Of a stretch of DNA of 64,000 nucleotides, positions 45,959 to 57,134 are shown piece by piece. A program made the position numbers and the translations under genes. Numbering within the stretch: the stretch's first letter is position 1; the number at the start of each line of letters is the position of its first letter. This stretch comes from Fremontodendron californicum (Eukaryota > Streptophyta > Magnoliopsida > Malvales > Malvaceae), in assembly GCA_030761205.1 (NCBI GenBank), contig JAULJL010000017.1, forward strand, positions 692,001 through 756,000, given 5' to 3'. The notes beneath the pieces are model-generated. The model was not told the DNA's origin. It saw only the letters and a list, made by a program, of their open reading frames with translations, and did no database searches.

Positions 45959-47777
45959 ATGGAAGGAGAAGGAGATCGCTCATATAACTCGTTTACTAGT
46001 GCCATTACACTTACCAAAATGGGGGTACCTCATGTGCCTCAACGCTATGTTCTTCCTCCATCCCAACGCCCAAACCCTACACTTGACCTCACTACCAACC
46101 TTCCCATTGTAGACCTTTCCTCCTTACACCATGCTTCTCAAAGGTCTCTTACACTTCATAAGATACAAAGAGCCTGTAAGGAACTTGGGTTCTTTCAGGT
46201 ATTATTCATGGTTCACTAGTCTACATTATTGTAATTAACCCCAAGTGAGGCTTGTCTGTTTTCCATAACATCCTGTATTTTTTATTCAGCATAAAATAGG
46301 TTGTCTCTGTGTGTTTATCCTAGGTTTAGCATTCCGACAGGATAACCCAGTATGTGTAGGGTGTGTTTTGACTTTAAAACGGAAGTTTTGCATATACATT
46401 TATACTGTATATTCTGCTTGACAACCCGAAGAATCAGAGTGCAACATATATGGCAGGATGCTCACTCATTAAAAAAAGATTCAACACAATTTTATATTAC
46501 ATATAGTAGCAAGACATGCATGCATGATTATATAATTTCATCCATGTAAAAACACTCATCACGTGTTTTCAGGTGGTAAACCACGGGATCCCTCTTTCTG
46601 TCATGAATGATGCCCTAGATGCTGCAACGGAGTTTTTCAACTTGTCTCTTGAGGAGAAAATGCCTCTGTTGTCAGATAATATGCATGACCCTGTAAGGTA
46701 TGGCACCAGTGTGAATCATGCAAGTGATAAAATTCACTTTTGGAGAGACTTCATCAAGCATTACTCTCATCCTATTTCGGACTGGATCCATCTATGGCCT
46801 TCCAATCCTCCAAGTTACAAGTAAGTAAGCTACCATATTTTGGAGCTCCTAGATTATTTAATATAAGCAGTCACCTTCCATCCTAAGAGAAAAACTTGGA
46901 AACAACACAAGAGAAGGGCAGTTTTGATTGGGATTTCATAGCATAAGCTTTAAATGTTGCTAAAATTGGCATCTTCTAGGACTAAGAACTATTTATGATG
47001 GAAGATGTGCATGCCTTCACATCTTCCAGAAAGAAGAAACAACAAAAGAGGAAATAAATAAGACAAATTATGGTTCCCCTTTTTGTCTTTTTTCTTTTTG
47101 GTAAGTAACAACACATGATTTCCAATTTTTTATGTCATTCCTAGACATGCTCAATATATTGTGTGCATTGACTTTAAACTAATTTTCCCTTTTTTTTTCT
47201 TCTAAGGGATAAAATGGGAAACTATGCCAAGGCAGTACAAGTACTACAGAAGCAACTAATAGAAGCCATCTTAGAAACTTTAGGGTTAAACTTTGGCAAC
47301 TTACAAAAGGAAATTGAAGAAGGCAATCAACTCATGGCCATCAATTGTTATCCAGCATGTCCTGAACCAGACCTTACATTAGGTATGCCACCACATTCGG
47401 ATTATGGCACACTAACTATCCTACTCCAGAGTGGCCCAGGGCTACAGCTCCGGGACAATAAGAAGAATTGGCTCTCTGTTCCACTTGTTGAAGATGCCTT
47501 AATAGTCCAATTGGGAGATCAAATAGAAGTGATGAGCAATGGACAGTACAAGAGTGTTGTTCATCAAGTGACTCTTAGTGCAGAGAACAAGCGGCTCTCG
47601 ATAGCTAGTCTTCACAGTCTACCTTTAAACAAGAAAATAGGACCAGCACCAGAGCTTGTGGATGAGCAACACCCTGTATCCTACAAAGAGTTCAGTTTCA
47701 GAGATTTTCTTGATTTTATCTCAACCAACTACATTGCAGATAGAAGGTTCATTGATTCAATTAAGAAGACTGCATGA
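45959..47777 (+). CDS. Fe(II)/2-oxoglutarate-dependent dioxygenase (DOXC class, flavanone 3-dioxygenase-like)
   Basis: Three exons: 45959-46198, 46573-46820, 47207-47777 (1059 nt, 352 aa), open with GT-AG borders. The N-terminal DIOX_N part has VPQRYVLPPSQRP, LPIVDLSSL and ACKELGFFQVVNHGIP; the middle has RYGTSVNHASDKIHFWRDF. The C-terminal jelly-roll holds the metal triad His226-x-Asp228 (PPHSDYGTLT) and His282 (SVVHQV) and the 2-oxoglutarate pair Arg292/Ser294 (RLSIAS). The NYCYPACP-type motif reads INCYPACPEPDL. The sequence is closest in memory to the plant group annotated as 2-oxoglutarate-dependent dioxygenase 21 / flavanone 3-dioxygenase 2-like; the substrate cannot be deduced. In this class members act in the cytosol on hormones, phenolics or other specialised metabolites. 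Confidence 0.93.
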
Positions 47778-48766
47778 AAGGAAATGCAGCAGACTGCATC
47801 GATTCAATATATTATGATTGTTTAAGGTAATATGCTATAAACTCTTTTAGCTTAAACAAATATGCCATATAGGGATATCATCTCTGGTATTTCTATGCAT
47901 ATGGCTAGGAGAATATAACACTATAGTAATAAACTAGCAAGATGTTGGGTCCCCCATCGCTCTCAACATGAGTAGCTGTAATCTTTGTGTTAAAGCAATA
48001 TAAGTATCTCGGAGTTTGTATTTATATTTGATTCAGCCGCCACACACATGAGCCAACATTACTCAAATCATTTTCTATCCAGAATAGTGTGAATTAATAT
48101 GTCTACTGCTTCTGGTGTAATATTTCCAATCAACAAACAACTATGTTATAGCAAGTACTTGAAAAGATTTGCTCATTGCCTCATTCATCCAAAAAATAGA
48201 GAAGCACAATTTCCAAAAGGTTGAACTTATTCGGTTTACCTCTCAAATTCATCATATACACATTATTAATAACAGGAGTGCAACCTTAAGGCTTCTTAAC
48301 AGAGCTGCTCAAACATAATTGTAAAGTTTTCAGTATCTTGGAGATCAAATCTTGTAATTTCCATTTTAATTTATTTCACTGCATTTCTTGTAATCATAGT
48401 TCACTAATCTATACTAACCCATAATTGGAATTTGGACCTCAATTGCCACTTTCTAACTTGATCAGAATATTAAAAACCTAAATTTTCAAACTCCAATTTT
48501 CATCATACTCAGACTTCATTATAAATTTTTTTCCAGTAATTTGAATCCAATTAGCTTGTTTATCTATACTAATATTAAAAGGATTGGTTGAGTTAGTGTC
48601 ACGAATTAACAAGACATCAACTTAGTTGATAAATTTTTTAGAAAATCAAATTGAATTTATAATATAAAATATAATTAAAAGTGCTTATGTAATTTAATTT
48701 TTTTTTAAAACTGCCTACCATGTGATCGTCAAATAACTTTCTTTTAAAAAAAAAAACTACACATAT
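47778..48766. other. 3' flank of the dioxygenase gene
   Basis: Probable 3' UTR to about 48020; no further gene is supported. The 64-codon minus frame at 48638-48832 runs into the repeat at 48767. Confidence 0.45.
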
Positions 48767-49177
48767 TGATATGTACCTTTGGAGAACCTCACCCCAAAAA
48801 CTAGCTATTAAGGTGGGAGAGTCTAGCTCCATATAAACCCCTCAAGAAGGTCATTTATTTTCCAATGTGGGATCGTAACAAACCACCACGCTTGAAAGAC
48901 CAACGTTCTCGTTGGTCACGGTCACGGCTAGCACCTTTTTTTTTTTTTTTCTTCTCTCTTTTTGGGTCCAAGCCACCACTCCAAGTGCTGGTTCCACCAA
49001 GGGTGGGGCTAACTCTGATACCAATTGGTATGGACCTTTGGAGAACCACACCCCAAAAACTAGCTATTGAGGTAGGAGAACCTAGGTCCATATAAACCCC
49101 TCAATAAGGTCATTTATTTTCCAATGTGGGATCGTAACAAACCACTACACTTGGAAGACCAACGTCCTCGTTGGTCA
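48767..49177 (-). mobile_element. TRIM-like miniature LTR retrotransposon
   Basis: Two direct repeats of about 150 bp (48767-48917 and 49026-49177), sharing TTTGGAGAACC, CACCCCAAAAACTAGCTATT and TCATTTATTTTCCAATGTGG. On the minus strand the first repeat ends CCATACCA and is followed at once by TTGGTATCAGAGTTAG (49009-49025), a good match to the initiator-tRNA-Met primer-binding site. About 90 internal bases with a purine run AAAAAGAGAGAAGAAAAAAA precede the second repeat. There is no coding sequence, as in TRIMs. Flanking duplication was not established. Confidence 0.7.
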
Positions 49178-49204
49178 CGGTAAAAAGGATGCCAGCTGTG
49201 ACCA

Positions 49205-49345
49205 ACGTGACCGTTACCAACGAAGACGTTGGTCTTCAAAGCGTGGTGGTTTGTTACGATCTCACATTGAAAAATAAATGACCTTCTTGAGAGGTTTATA
49301 TGGATCTAGACTCTTCCTAGCTTTTAGGGTGTGATTTTCTAAAAA
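49205..49345 (+). mobile_element. Inverted solo LTR of the same TRIM-like family
   Basis: Reads GTGACCGTTACCAACGAAGA, then TTTGTTACGATCTCACATTG and TTCTAAAAATTCATATCA, the complement of the LTRs at 48767 and 49026. It has no primer-binding site, so it is a lone LTR in opposite orientation directly beside the TRIM. Confidence 0.65.
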
Positions 49346-51453
49346 TTCATATCACATGTCTTACATCATTAAATTATTTATTTTAAAATATATATATTTT
49401 TACCGGCATTGTGGGTGTGTAATATCTAATTTACTTTATGAATCTACTTCTTCCTTCGCTTTTTTTACTTGATAACTAAAATTTTCCCTGTCTATTAATA
49501 TATTCGATTTTTCCTTTTTTTTTTTTCCCTACAATTTACACATACTAGGGAGATAATTGCATATTGTGAAGCGGAATCGATCATAAAAGAATGCACGCAA
49601 TTATGCTGATAATTAGCAATAACTCAATTAGGCTAAAGATTTGAACTTTCACTCTTGTATAATTGAACCTTTATCTCAAATTAACAGATTAATCCGAATT
49701 ACGAAATAAAATATATTGAATCAAATCTAATCCGATAAAATCTCTATAAAAAATTAAGACTACTTACTCATATTTGAAACGACTCAAAATCTCTCCCATT
49801 TTTCTCTGTGATTCCAGCGAAGCTCTCTGTTTTCTCCGCTTTCAGCCACTCTCTGTTTGAGTTAGCCTTACACTATGAAGAAAAGACTGTTTTTTTTTTT
49901 TAAAACAAATGACTGGTTTTATCTGGGTCTGGCGTCAATTAAATTGGGCCTCTGACGGTGGCTAGGCAAAAAACAAAAACATTTTGGAAATTTGGATAAT
50001 GGATCTGGTCTACTTTGATCAAGTCCCTCCCAATGTATCTTTTTTCGGCTTGGGCTTGCCGATCTCTTTATCAGTTCTGTGATTGAGGTCGGGTATTTTA
50101 CAGCTTTTGTCGGTCCTCCTGACTCCACTCCTCATTCAAATAAGAAAGCCTGTACTGTACTTTTGGAATCTAATAATTTTCTTTTCTACAAAATTATCCG
50201 AGTACTACTACTAAGGTTGTTTCATTGTTTGGACTTCGAACTTGAAAACTGTAAACAATTTTGTTCAAGGTTGAACCCATTGTCAGAGGTCTGATCTAAT
50301 CCTTGTTTTGTCCTTCAATGGTTATTACGTTAAAAATTTTAAAAGCAAAGCACCAGTTATACCCATCAAAACAAAACAGAAAAGAAAAGAAAACGAGTTA
50401 TAACCCATGGCATTCACACGAAGTGAGTGTCGGTTGAGTAGATTGAGATTCTATTATGGGTCCCTCAAATCCAACTGTACTAAGCAAAAATGGAGAGACA
50501 GACAGATACCCTTCAATTCAATTTTTATACTACTGGCCACCGGGTCCTACTATTTTTTAATGGCCACCAATTTAATTAAGAAAAACAATTGTAATTGTTT
50601 TATAAGTTGAGATTTTATTTCTAAGCCCATAACTACTTACTTTGTTAAGTGACTACTTATACAAGTTAATGAATGAATCAATCTCTTTTTAACTGATAGC
50701 AAGCATTTAAGTGTCACTGAAAGCAATTTTCTTCATATCAAAATTCAAAATCCAATCCCTGTGTCTCTCTCTGTGTGAGGTTTCCTTCCCTGAACCTGAA
50801 ATGTGGTTCATAACAAGACAGATTTTTTAAATAAATCCAAAAATCAGTTATAAGCTCGGATCGATTTTGCTACTATGTTTACACTTTACACTCTATAGTT
50901 CCAAAGATTATTTAAACGATAATATCCCATCCACCTAATTAGATGTTCAAATCAAATGCATTGATAGTTTACACTCCATCTCATGAAAGCCAAGAAGACA
51001 ACCATGGCAGAAGAACATATTCGAAAAGGTAGTTAAGAATCAAGTTGAAGGAGATTAATCATAGGAATATTGCTTCCCCTAAATTGCTACTATTCATCTT
51101 TGATTCAAGCTAAGGAACAATAGGTGCAAACCCAACCACCATGGTCATCATTTTGGAAGAAAATGAAGTAGCAAAATAGTTCCATCTATTCCAAAACAAA
51201 ACTGAGCATCACTAGTTTCTAGTCATAAATATATTGTTTCACATGGCTCCAATTTTTTTGGGACAGTAAGATCACAGCATAACAATAGGGGAGGCACTAC
51301 AAGAAAACTGAAATATACATTTTAAAACATAAAATTCAGAGATCCTTTGGCAACAGGAAATCAAATTATTAGAGTTCATCTCCTGCCCAAAATTTAAAGA
51401 ACCCAAAAATCCAAAAAAAAAATGGAGATTGTAAGTGGGGTTCTAGAGAAATC
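49346..51453. other. Intergenic DNA and RGGA-like gene 3' flank
   Basis: The 3' UTR of the RGG protein gene probably occupies about 51200-51453. Small frames at 49919-50128, 50079-50294 and 50407-50610 have no recognisable domains. Nothing else is supported. Confidence 0.45.
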
Positions 51454-54153
51454 TCACTTGCCCCCCAAAGTTGGGAACTGCCCAGGGTCTTCAATGGAAA
51501 GTGCTGCCACATTACTTGCTGCACTGCCTCCACCAAACCCTCTTGAACCACGCCCGCGACCACGCCCACGTCCACTTGGGTTGTGATACTTCTCCCCTTC
51601 AGCAGGCTTCAGAAATTCATTAATGCTGACAGACTACCACCACCGCATGTAAGGATAGGGATCAACAGTACATGCCAGAAAGACATTATGCAAGCTTTAG
51701 ACAGAAATGCAAAAACACTAAAAACAGAAAGAAGCACATATGCATGAAACTTTGCAACAAACACATTAAATAGAGACTGCAATTGAAATTTATGCCTCAA
51801 GACCAGGGAAGCTGGAAAAACAGGCAAGTTATAACACAGGTCAGTAAACAGAAGTATAAATACCTTTTTTGCTCTCTCTTCCTTCTCATAAGCCTCTTTT
51901 CTCTTATCCTTATCAGAGCCCTGTAGAAGACAATTATAGGGAACAGATAATTAATACATATTTGCCAACTAATAAGATGAAATCATTAATCATAGACTTC
52001 CCAAAGTGAATCAATGGGTCTTACCAATTTGACGAAGACCTCATCATTACTCTTCTTGTTTGAAAGCTGCTGCATAGACTCAAACTCTTTGGTATCTACT
52101 TTTCTTTCCTCGGTCTTGAGAGCCTGCAGAGCCTTCCTCTTCTCTTCCAGCACCTTCTCATACTCCTCGAGAGTCATCTCCTATTAAAAATAATAATATC
52201 AACGGTTTACAAAGTAATGGTCATATTAGTAGCTTACATTTACAACCATCTAAAAATGATAAACTGTCCGGTGAATCTACCTTATCCTCAGGTTCTTTTT
52301 CTTCAGGTTCATTTGTAGGGCTCTCCTTGTTAGCATCTCCTGCCTCTTCTCCTGCTGGCTTTTCATCACCTAAATTCTTCTCACTTTCATTGACAACTTC
52401 TTCAGTTACCCTGAACAAGGCAGAAACAATATTTCATTCATTCGATGATTATAACGAGGAAAGAAGAACGAAAGTAAGTGATGATTTTATTTGATTTTAC
52501 AATATTATTTAAGGCTGGGATTGTGCCCACTAAAGATAACTCACGGAGAAAGTTCATCAGTCTGAGTTCCCCAATTTCCACGACCAGAGCCTTCACGTTT
52601 GAACTCATTTCTGCAGGCAGGAACAACAAACAAAAAGCATCAGTTTCAAGGCTTGGATAAAATACTGAAATGCAGAATACATCAAATCTAAAGTTAAACA
52701 AAAGTTATTTTACCCGCGTCCAGTCCCACTACGGCGTTCATACAACCTGCGAGGTCGCTCCCCATCTCCAACTTCACCGTTACTGAAACCGCCAAGGCGA
52801 CCACCACGGTAAGGTCGAGGACCACCATAGCCACGCCTTTCAGAGGGCTTCCCACTCTCTCCATCTTCAGGTGCTCCTTGACCAGCAGGTACAGCACTAT
52901 TGCTGAATGAGTTCTCATCATTGGAAAAATCACGTCTGTATGCACCACTACCACCATGCCCACGTCCATATCCGCGCCCACCACGGCCTCCGCCACGAGC
53001 ACCTTCATTTTTTGCTTCCCTCACTTTAAAAAAGAAAAAGCCAAATGCACAGACATCAATGAAAAGCCCAAAATAAATAAAGCTAATAGCATCAATTTGA
53101 ACACAGCTCAAGAAACAGAACACACAAAATCTTCAAAAACTAACCTTTGACTTGACATGATTCAAACTCCAAAGGAAGAAACTATAACTTGACTATTAGC
53201 TATAAATGCATGTTAAGTAACTGAGATAACTATCAAGATGAAATAAAAGCTACCAGAAAATACCTAGCATGTATAATAATCCCAACACCTATAATTATCA
53301 ACCTTCCCTGAAAAAAAAAAATTCATACTAATGCATAAATATTTTGAAACCAAAACACAAATCTATCAATGGAATATTGATGGACACTTTCAGAGAAAAT
53401 GACAGAAAAGACAAGGTACCCCTTGCCTTGTGATTTCATTTTGGAAAAGAAAGAACAGCAGCAAACCAATATGCTTTTCGGTATCTTTTGCTCTGTTTAC
53501 TCTAAGAAATAATTGAATAAATATAAAATACTCTCAATAGTTATATACCAAGTAAAAAACAGACAAACAAATACTCTAACACGTGCATTACATGTGCACA
53601 TGCCTGAAGTTTTACATCTGGTCGGCAAGTTATGTTTGTTGTGCGAATTAACAAATAAAGAAACAATCAGACTCTCAACATTCTCTTTACCAGAAATGAA
53701 ACCAAGCATAATAACATAAATCCACTCAAAACCCCTCACAACTCCACCATTAAAAGAAAGTTAACTTTAACTTAAAACAACCAATTAAACTCAAGACCGA
53801 CAGAAAAAGATTCATTATATATATATATATATATAATAAAAAAAACATTTCTGCAAAATAAAGCAAACAATATTAAAGCATTAAAAATACAAACAGCTAA
53901 AAATAAAAGAGTAACTTTTTTATAGGGAAAGCTTACCAGCCTGAGCAGGAGGAAGAGGCTTGGAGGGAAGCTTAGCCTGTTTAGCCTGAGCTGCAGGCTG
54001 CGGCTTAGCCTGAGACTGAGACGGCCCCTTCTTTGGGGCTGCAGCAGTGGCGGTGGCGGCGGCCGCGACAGCCTTTTGCTGAGCAGCGATCAGCAACGAT
54101 AGTTCCCCAGTATCATCATCTCCCAACAAATCAAAAGGGTTCAAGCTCGCCAT
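51454..54153 (-). CDS. RGG-repeat RNA-binding protein (RGGA/Hyaluronan-binding-PAI-RBP1 family)
   Basis: Seven exons on the minus strand: 54153-53937, 53023-52714, 52610-52545, 52410-52281, 52180-52025, 51920-51864, 51633-51454 (1116 nt, 371 aa). The N-terminus MASLNPFDLLGDDD is the Stm1_N motif; Ala/Pro/Gln-rich sequence follows, then an RGG region (GGGRGGRGYGRGHGG). An acidic middle (NEPEEKEPEDKEMTLEEYEK) leads into the charged helical HABP4/PAI-RBP1 part, EEKRKALQALKTEERKVD. The end has a second RG box (NPSGRGRGRGRGSRGF) and the conserved tail SIEDPGQFPTLGGK. Arabidopsis RGGA binds RNA and affects drought and salt responses; SERBP1/Stm1 relatives bind idle ribosomes. All splice sites are canonical and frames agree. 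Confidence 0.93.
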
Positions 54154-55317
54154 TTCTTCAATAAAAATTTACCCAAACTAACCCCCTCCAAACCCCTTCT
54201 TTTCCAAAGGTATAATCTTTGCTTTACTTGCTCATCAAAAAAGGCGACCACAAAACCTTACTCTAACAAAACTTCCATTGAGATTTTTATTATTATGTTA
54301 TCAAACGAATCTTCGAATAAATAGATCTGTAAGAAAGTGAAGTAAGAAAGAAAAAGAAAGAAAGTTAAAACAGATAGAAAGAGCGTAGAGAGAGAATAAC
54401 CCTAGCCGCAAAAGAGAAGAGAGAGAGATAGAGAAAACCTAATCTGAAATGAAATGTACCTTAATTTATTTGCTCTTTCTTTCTTTCTTGTTAGAAGCTC
54501 ACTCTCTAGATTATAATATTTTTAAACTATATATATATATATATGTATATATTTTATTTTATTTTAATAAGTGATTTGCTTTGGTCGAGACTCGAGAGTT
54601 GAGGGAGTGTGGTTTCCATTTTTTGGGCTAAGGTTTTGTGAGATTTACGGATATGCCATCTTGGTGGGATGGAACCGGAACTCATGGAAAGGGCTAAAAA
54701 AAACCATGCTGTATACAAAAATAATTTATTAAATGGTATAATAAATAAATAAATAATTAAAATTTTTATATTATTAACAAGGAAACAGTAAAGACGTTTT
54801 TAACCTTGGTTTTTCCTTATTCAATTATCAACTTCATTAACATTTTGAATAAAGATTCACGCTGCTAGTCAATCGAGCATTCAACTGAACAGTTTCAATT
54901 TTTTTCTGAAAGAATTCTACAGATCTGTTCTTTGAAGGAAACTCTACCACGATTGAAGATTGAAAAAACAAACTTTACAAAATCTGACATATCAAAAAAT
55001 CTGAAAACTTTTTTATGTTTTCAACAAATTCGTAAAGAAAAAAGAAAAGGGAGATAGATTGATGGAAGGATCATGAGGGCGGGAAGACATGGATGGAGAA
55101 TGAAAAAGAATAAGGGAAAAAGAACATTGATATAGGAAAATAAAAGGATGTTAAATCTTTACAATTTCTTTAATAATAATTATATATATATATATTTTTT
55201 ACAAATAATTTTAAAATTTAAGATCATTTAATCATTATTCTACTGTTGAGTGTATCTTTTTCAAGTTCTCTCAAAGGGTTTTGGCTTATCTTTGGAGGAG
55301 GTGAAAGTATTTGGAAA
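54154..55317. other. Promoter side of the RGGA-like gene
   Basis: 54300-54480 is GA/AAG-rich (GAAAGAAAGAAAG, GAGAGAGAGATAGAG), probably leader and core promoter, with TA runs at about 54532-54545. The rest shows no gene. Confidence 0.4.
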
Positions 55318-55800
55318 ATTTATGTAATATATCATTTAATTTAAATTAATTTTTTTATTATAAAATTAATTAATTTAGTTTTATACTTTTAAAATTAAAA
55401 CAAAAAATAAAATCACTAATTAATGTAACGAAAATTGTTAAAAAAACTGATATAGCATTTAACTTTGTGTTTATTTGATTATGCAGCATCAATAAAATAT
55501 ATTATTTTAAACTGACATGGACAAAATCACAAATTAAGTTAGCAAAAAATAATTTGATATGATATTTTCGTCAATTTAGTTTATTATCTTGTTCATGTTA
55601 ACTTAAAATAATATATTTTATTGATACAATGTCAGTATTTAACATCCACGTCATCAAATAAATACAAGATTAAATATCACGCTAACTTTTTTAATAATTT
55701 TTATTACACTAATCAATGATTTTATTTTTTATTTTAATTATAAAAATACAAAAATTAAATTATTTAGTTTTATAATAAAGGGACTAAAAATTGATGTCTG
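55318..55800. repeat. Long imperfect palindrome (about 480 bp)
   Basis: The two halves fold on a centre near 55565: AATAAAATATATTATTTTAA on the left faces TTAAAATAATATATTTTATT on the right, TTATTTGATTATG faces CATCAAATAAATA, and AAAAATAAAATCA faces TGATTTTATTTTT. No coding sequence. Most likely a MITE of a TIR superfamily with arms but no loop; target duplication unresolved. Confidence 0.7.
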
Positions 55801-57134
55801 CCCCCAAACTGGTACGTGTTCGGAGGATAAATTTGCATGCCACGTGTTGCATTGTTTGCCGTTAATGGGTGATATTGGAGAATTTTTTCTTGTCCTTTTT
55901 TTACGTTTCATTATTACTTATGAGAAGAAGACATTTGCGCCGCCTCGCTCCAGCGTTTCTCTTCCTTGCTAAGGATCCCAGTCTGACCTCCTGACTCCCA
56001 TATGAACAAAAAGAAAGAAAGATGATAAAAAAGGGCAAAGGGCTAAGATTTTTTTTAATGATGAAGCACAGAGAAATTAATGGAAAATCGATAGGAAAAA
56101 TATAAACTAAAAAAATGTGTTCAAAATTTTGGATTAAATAAGAAAATTGACCAAAGACCGTATATGAAAATAGTAAGTTTAAGGGTGATGTTGAATTGTC
56201 GAAGGATGTTATTCTTCTCAGAGACACGCAATCTCCAACAGTGTGATGATCTTACATTGAAAAGAAATATGTAGAGACCAATGACAAGTGATATTAGAGT
56301 GAAGTAGACTCGAACTAAGGTGAATCCTTCTTTACAGGTAAAAGAATCAGTGTAACAAAAGCATTGTACAATTAGATGAAAAAAAATGTCACGGATCCTA
56401 CATAAAAAAAAAAAAATGAAATGAGTTTTGAACTTATAAATCATGAATCTTCCTTCATTTAATAAACATGTATTTTGAATTGAATGTGTGAACCTACGAA
56501 AATTGGACTGAATGTGTAAAACCATAACAAAAACGTATGCCTAAAAGGGGGAAGGAATATTTTGCAAGTAATGCTCTTATACATCGGGGCATTGCTCCTG
56601 TTTATAATTATATACCTTTTGTTCCAATCTTTTTTAAGTTTGAAACTATATATAATCAACTTAGTGAAGAAGAAGATTCACGTGCATATTGGCATGGCAG
56701 AATTTATCAGTACACAAACTCTTCCATGACAGCACCAGGAAGAGAAGACTAGGAAAAAAACTGAAGCGTTAATGCTTTCATTCATATAAAACCAAGAAAA
56801 TCTTACTCATAGATTAAAAAAATAAACTAATGGAGTAAAAAATCTTGACATCGATTCGGCAAACATCAATTAAAACCATTTTTTCACCAATTGCAGCATA
56901 GAAGAACCTTTTTTTTTATGGGATGAAAAGACAATTGCATTTTTTTTGTGTGTAAATAATATTATATAATATAAGAGAAAATTAGCACAAATTTATACAA
57001 GTTTTGTTATGTCAAACTATTTTTCTATATAAATCAACACCAAAATCATTAAATCTGCAAAAAAATTGCTCTTTTTACCCACCTGATATTTACTCAAAGA
57101 ATGTTGAAGTAGAAGTATGTGGGGCCATCAAAAT
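55801..57134. other. Intergenic, 3' flank of EDD1
   Basis: Frames at 55901-56227, 56121-56525 (minus) and 56537-56752 (plus) lack recognisable domains. The EDD1 3' UTR should lie next to 57134. No further feature is supported. Confidence 0.45.

Noticed and set aside
48900..49260. GTGACCAACG/CGTTGGTCAC dyads as a regulatory cluster
   Set aside because: They are the LTR starts and the inverted solo LTR of the TRIM-like family.
48767..49345. Cassandra TRIM (5S rRNA-bearing LTR)
   Set aside because: No 5S rRNA-like A or C box sequence is visible in the LTRs.
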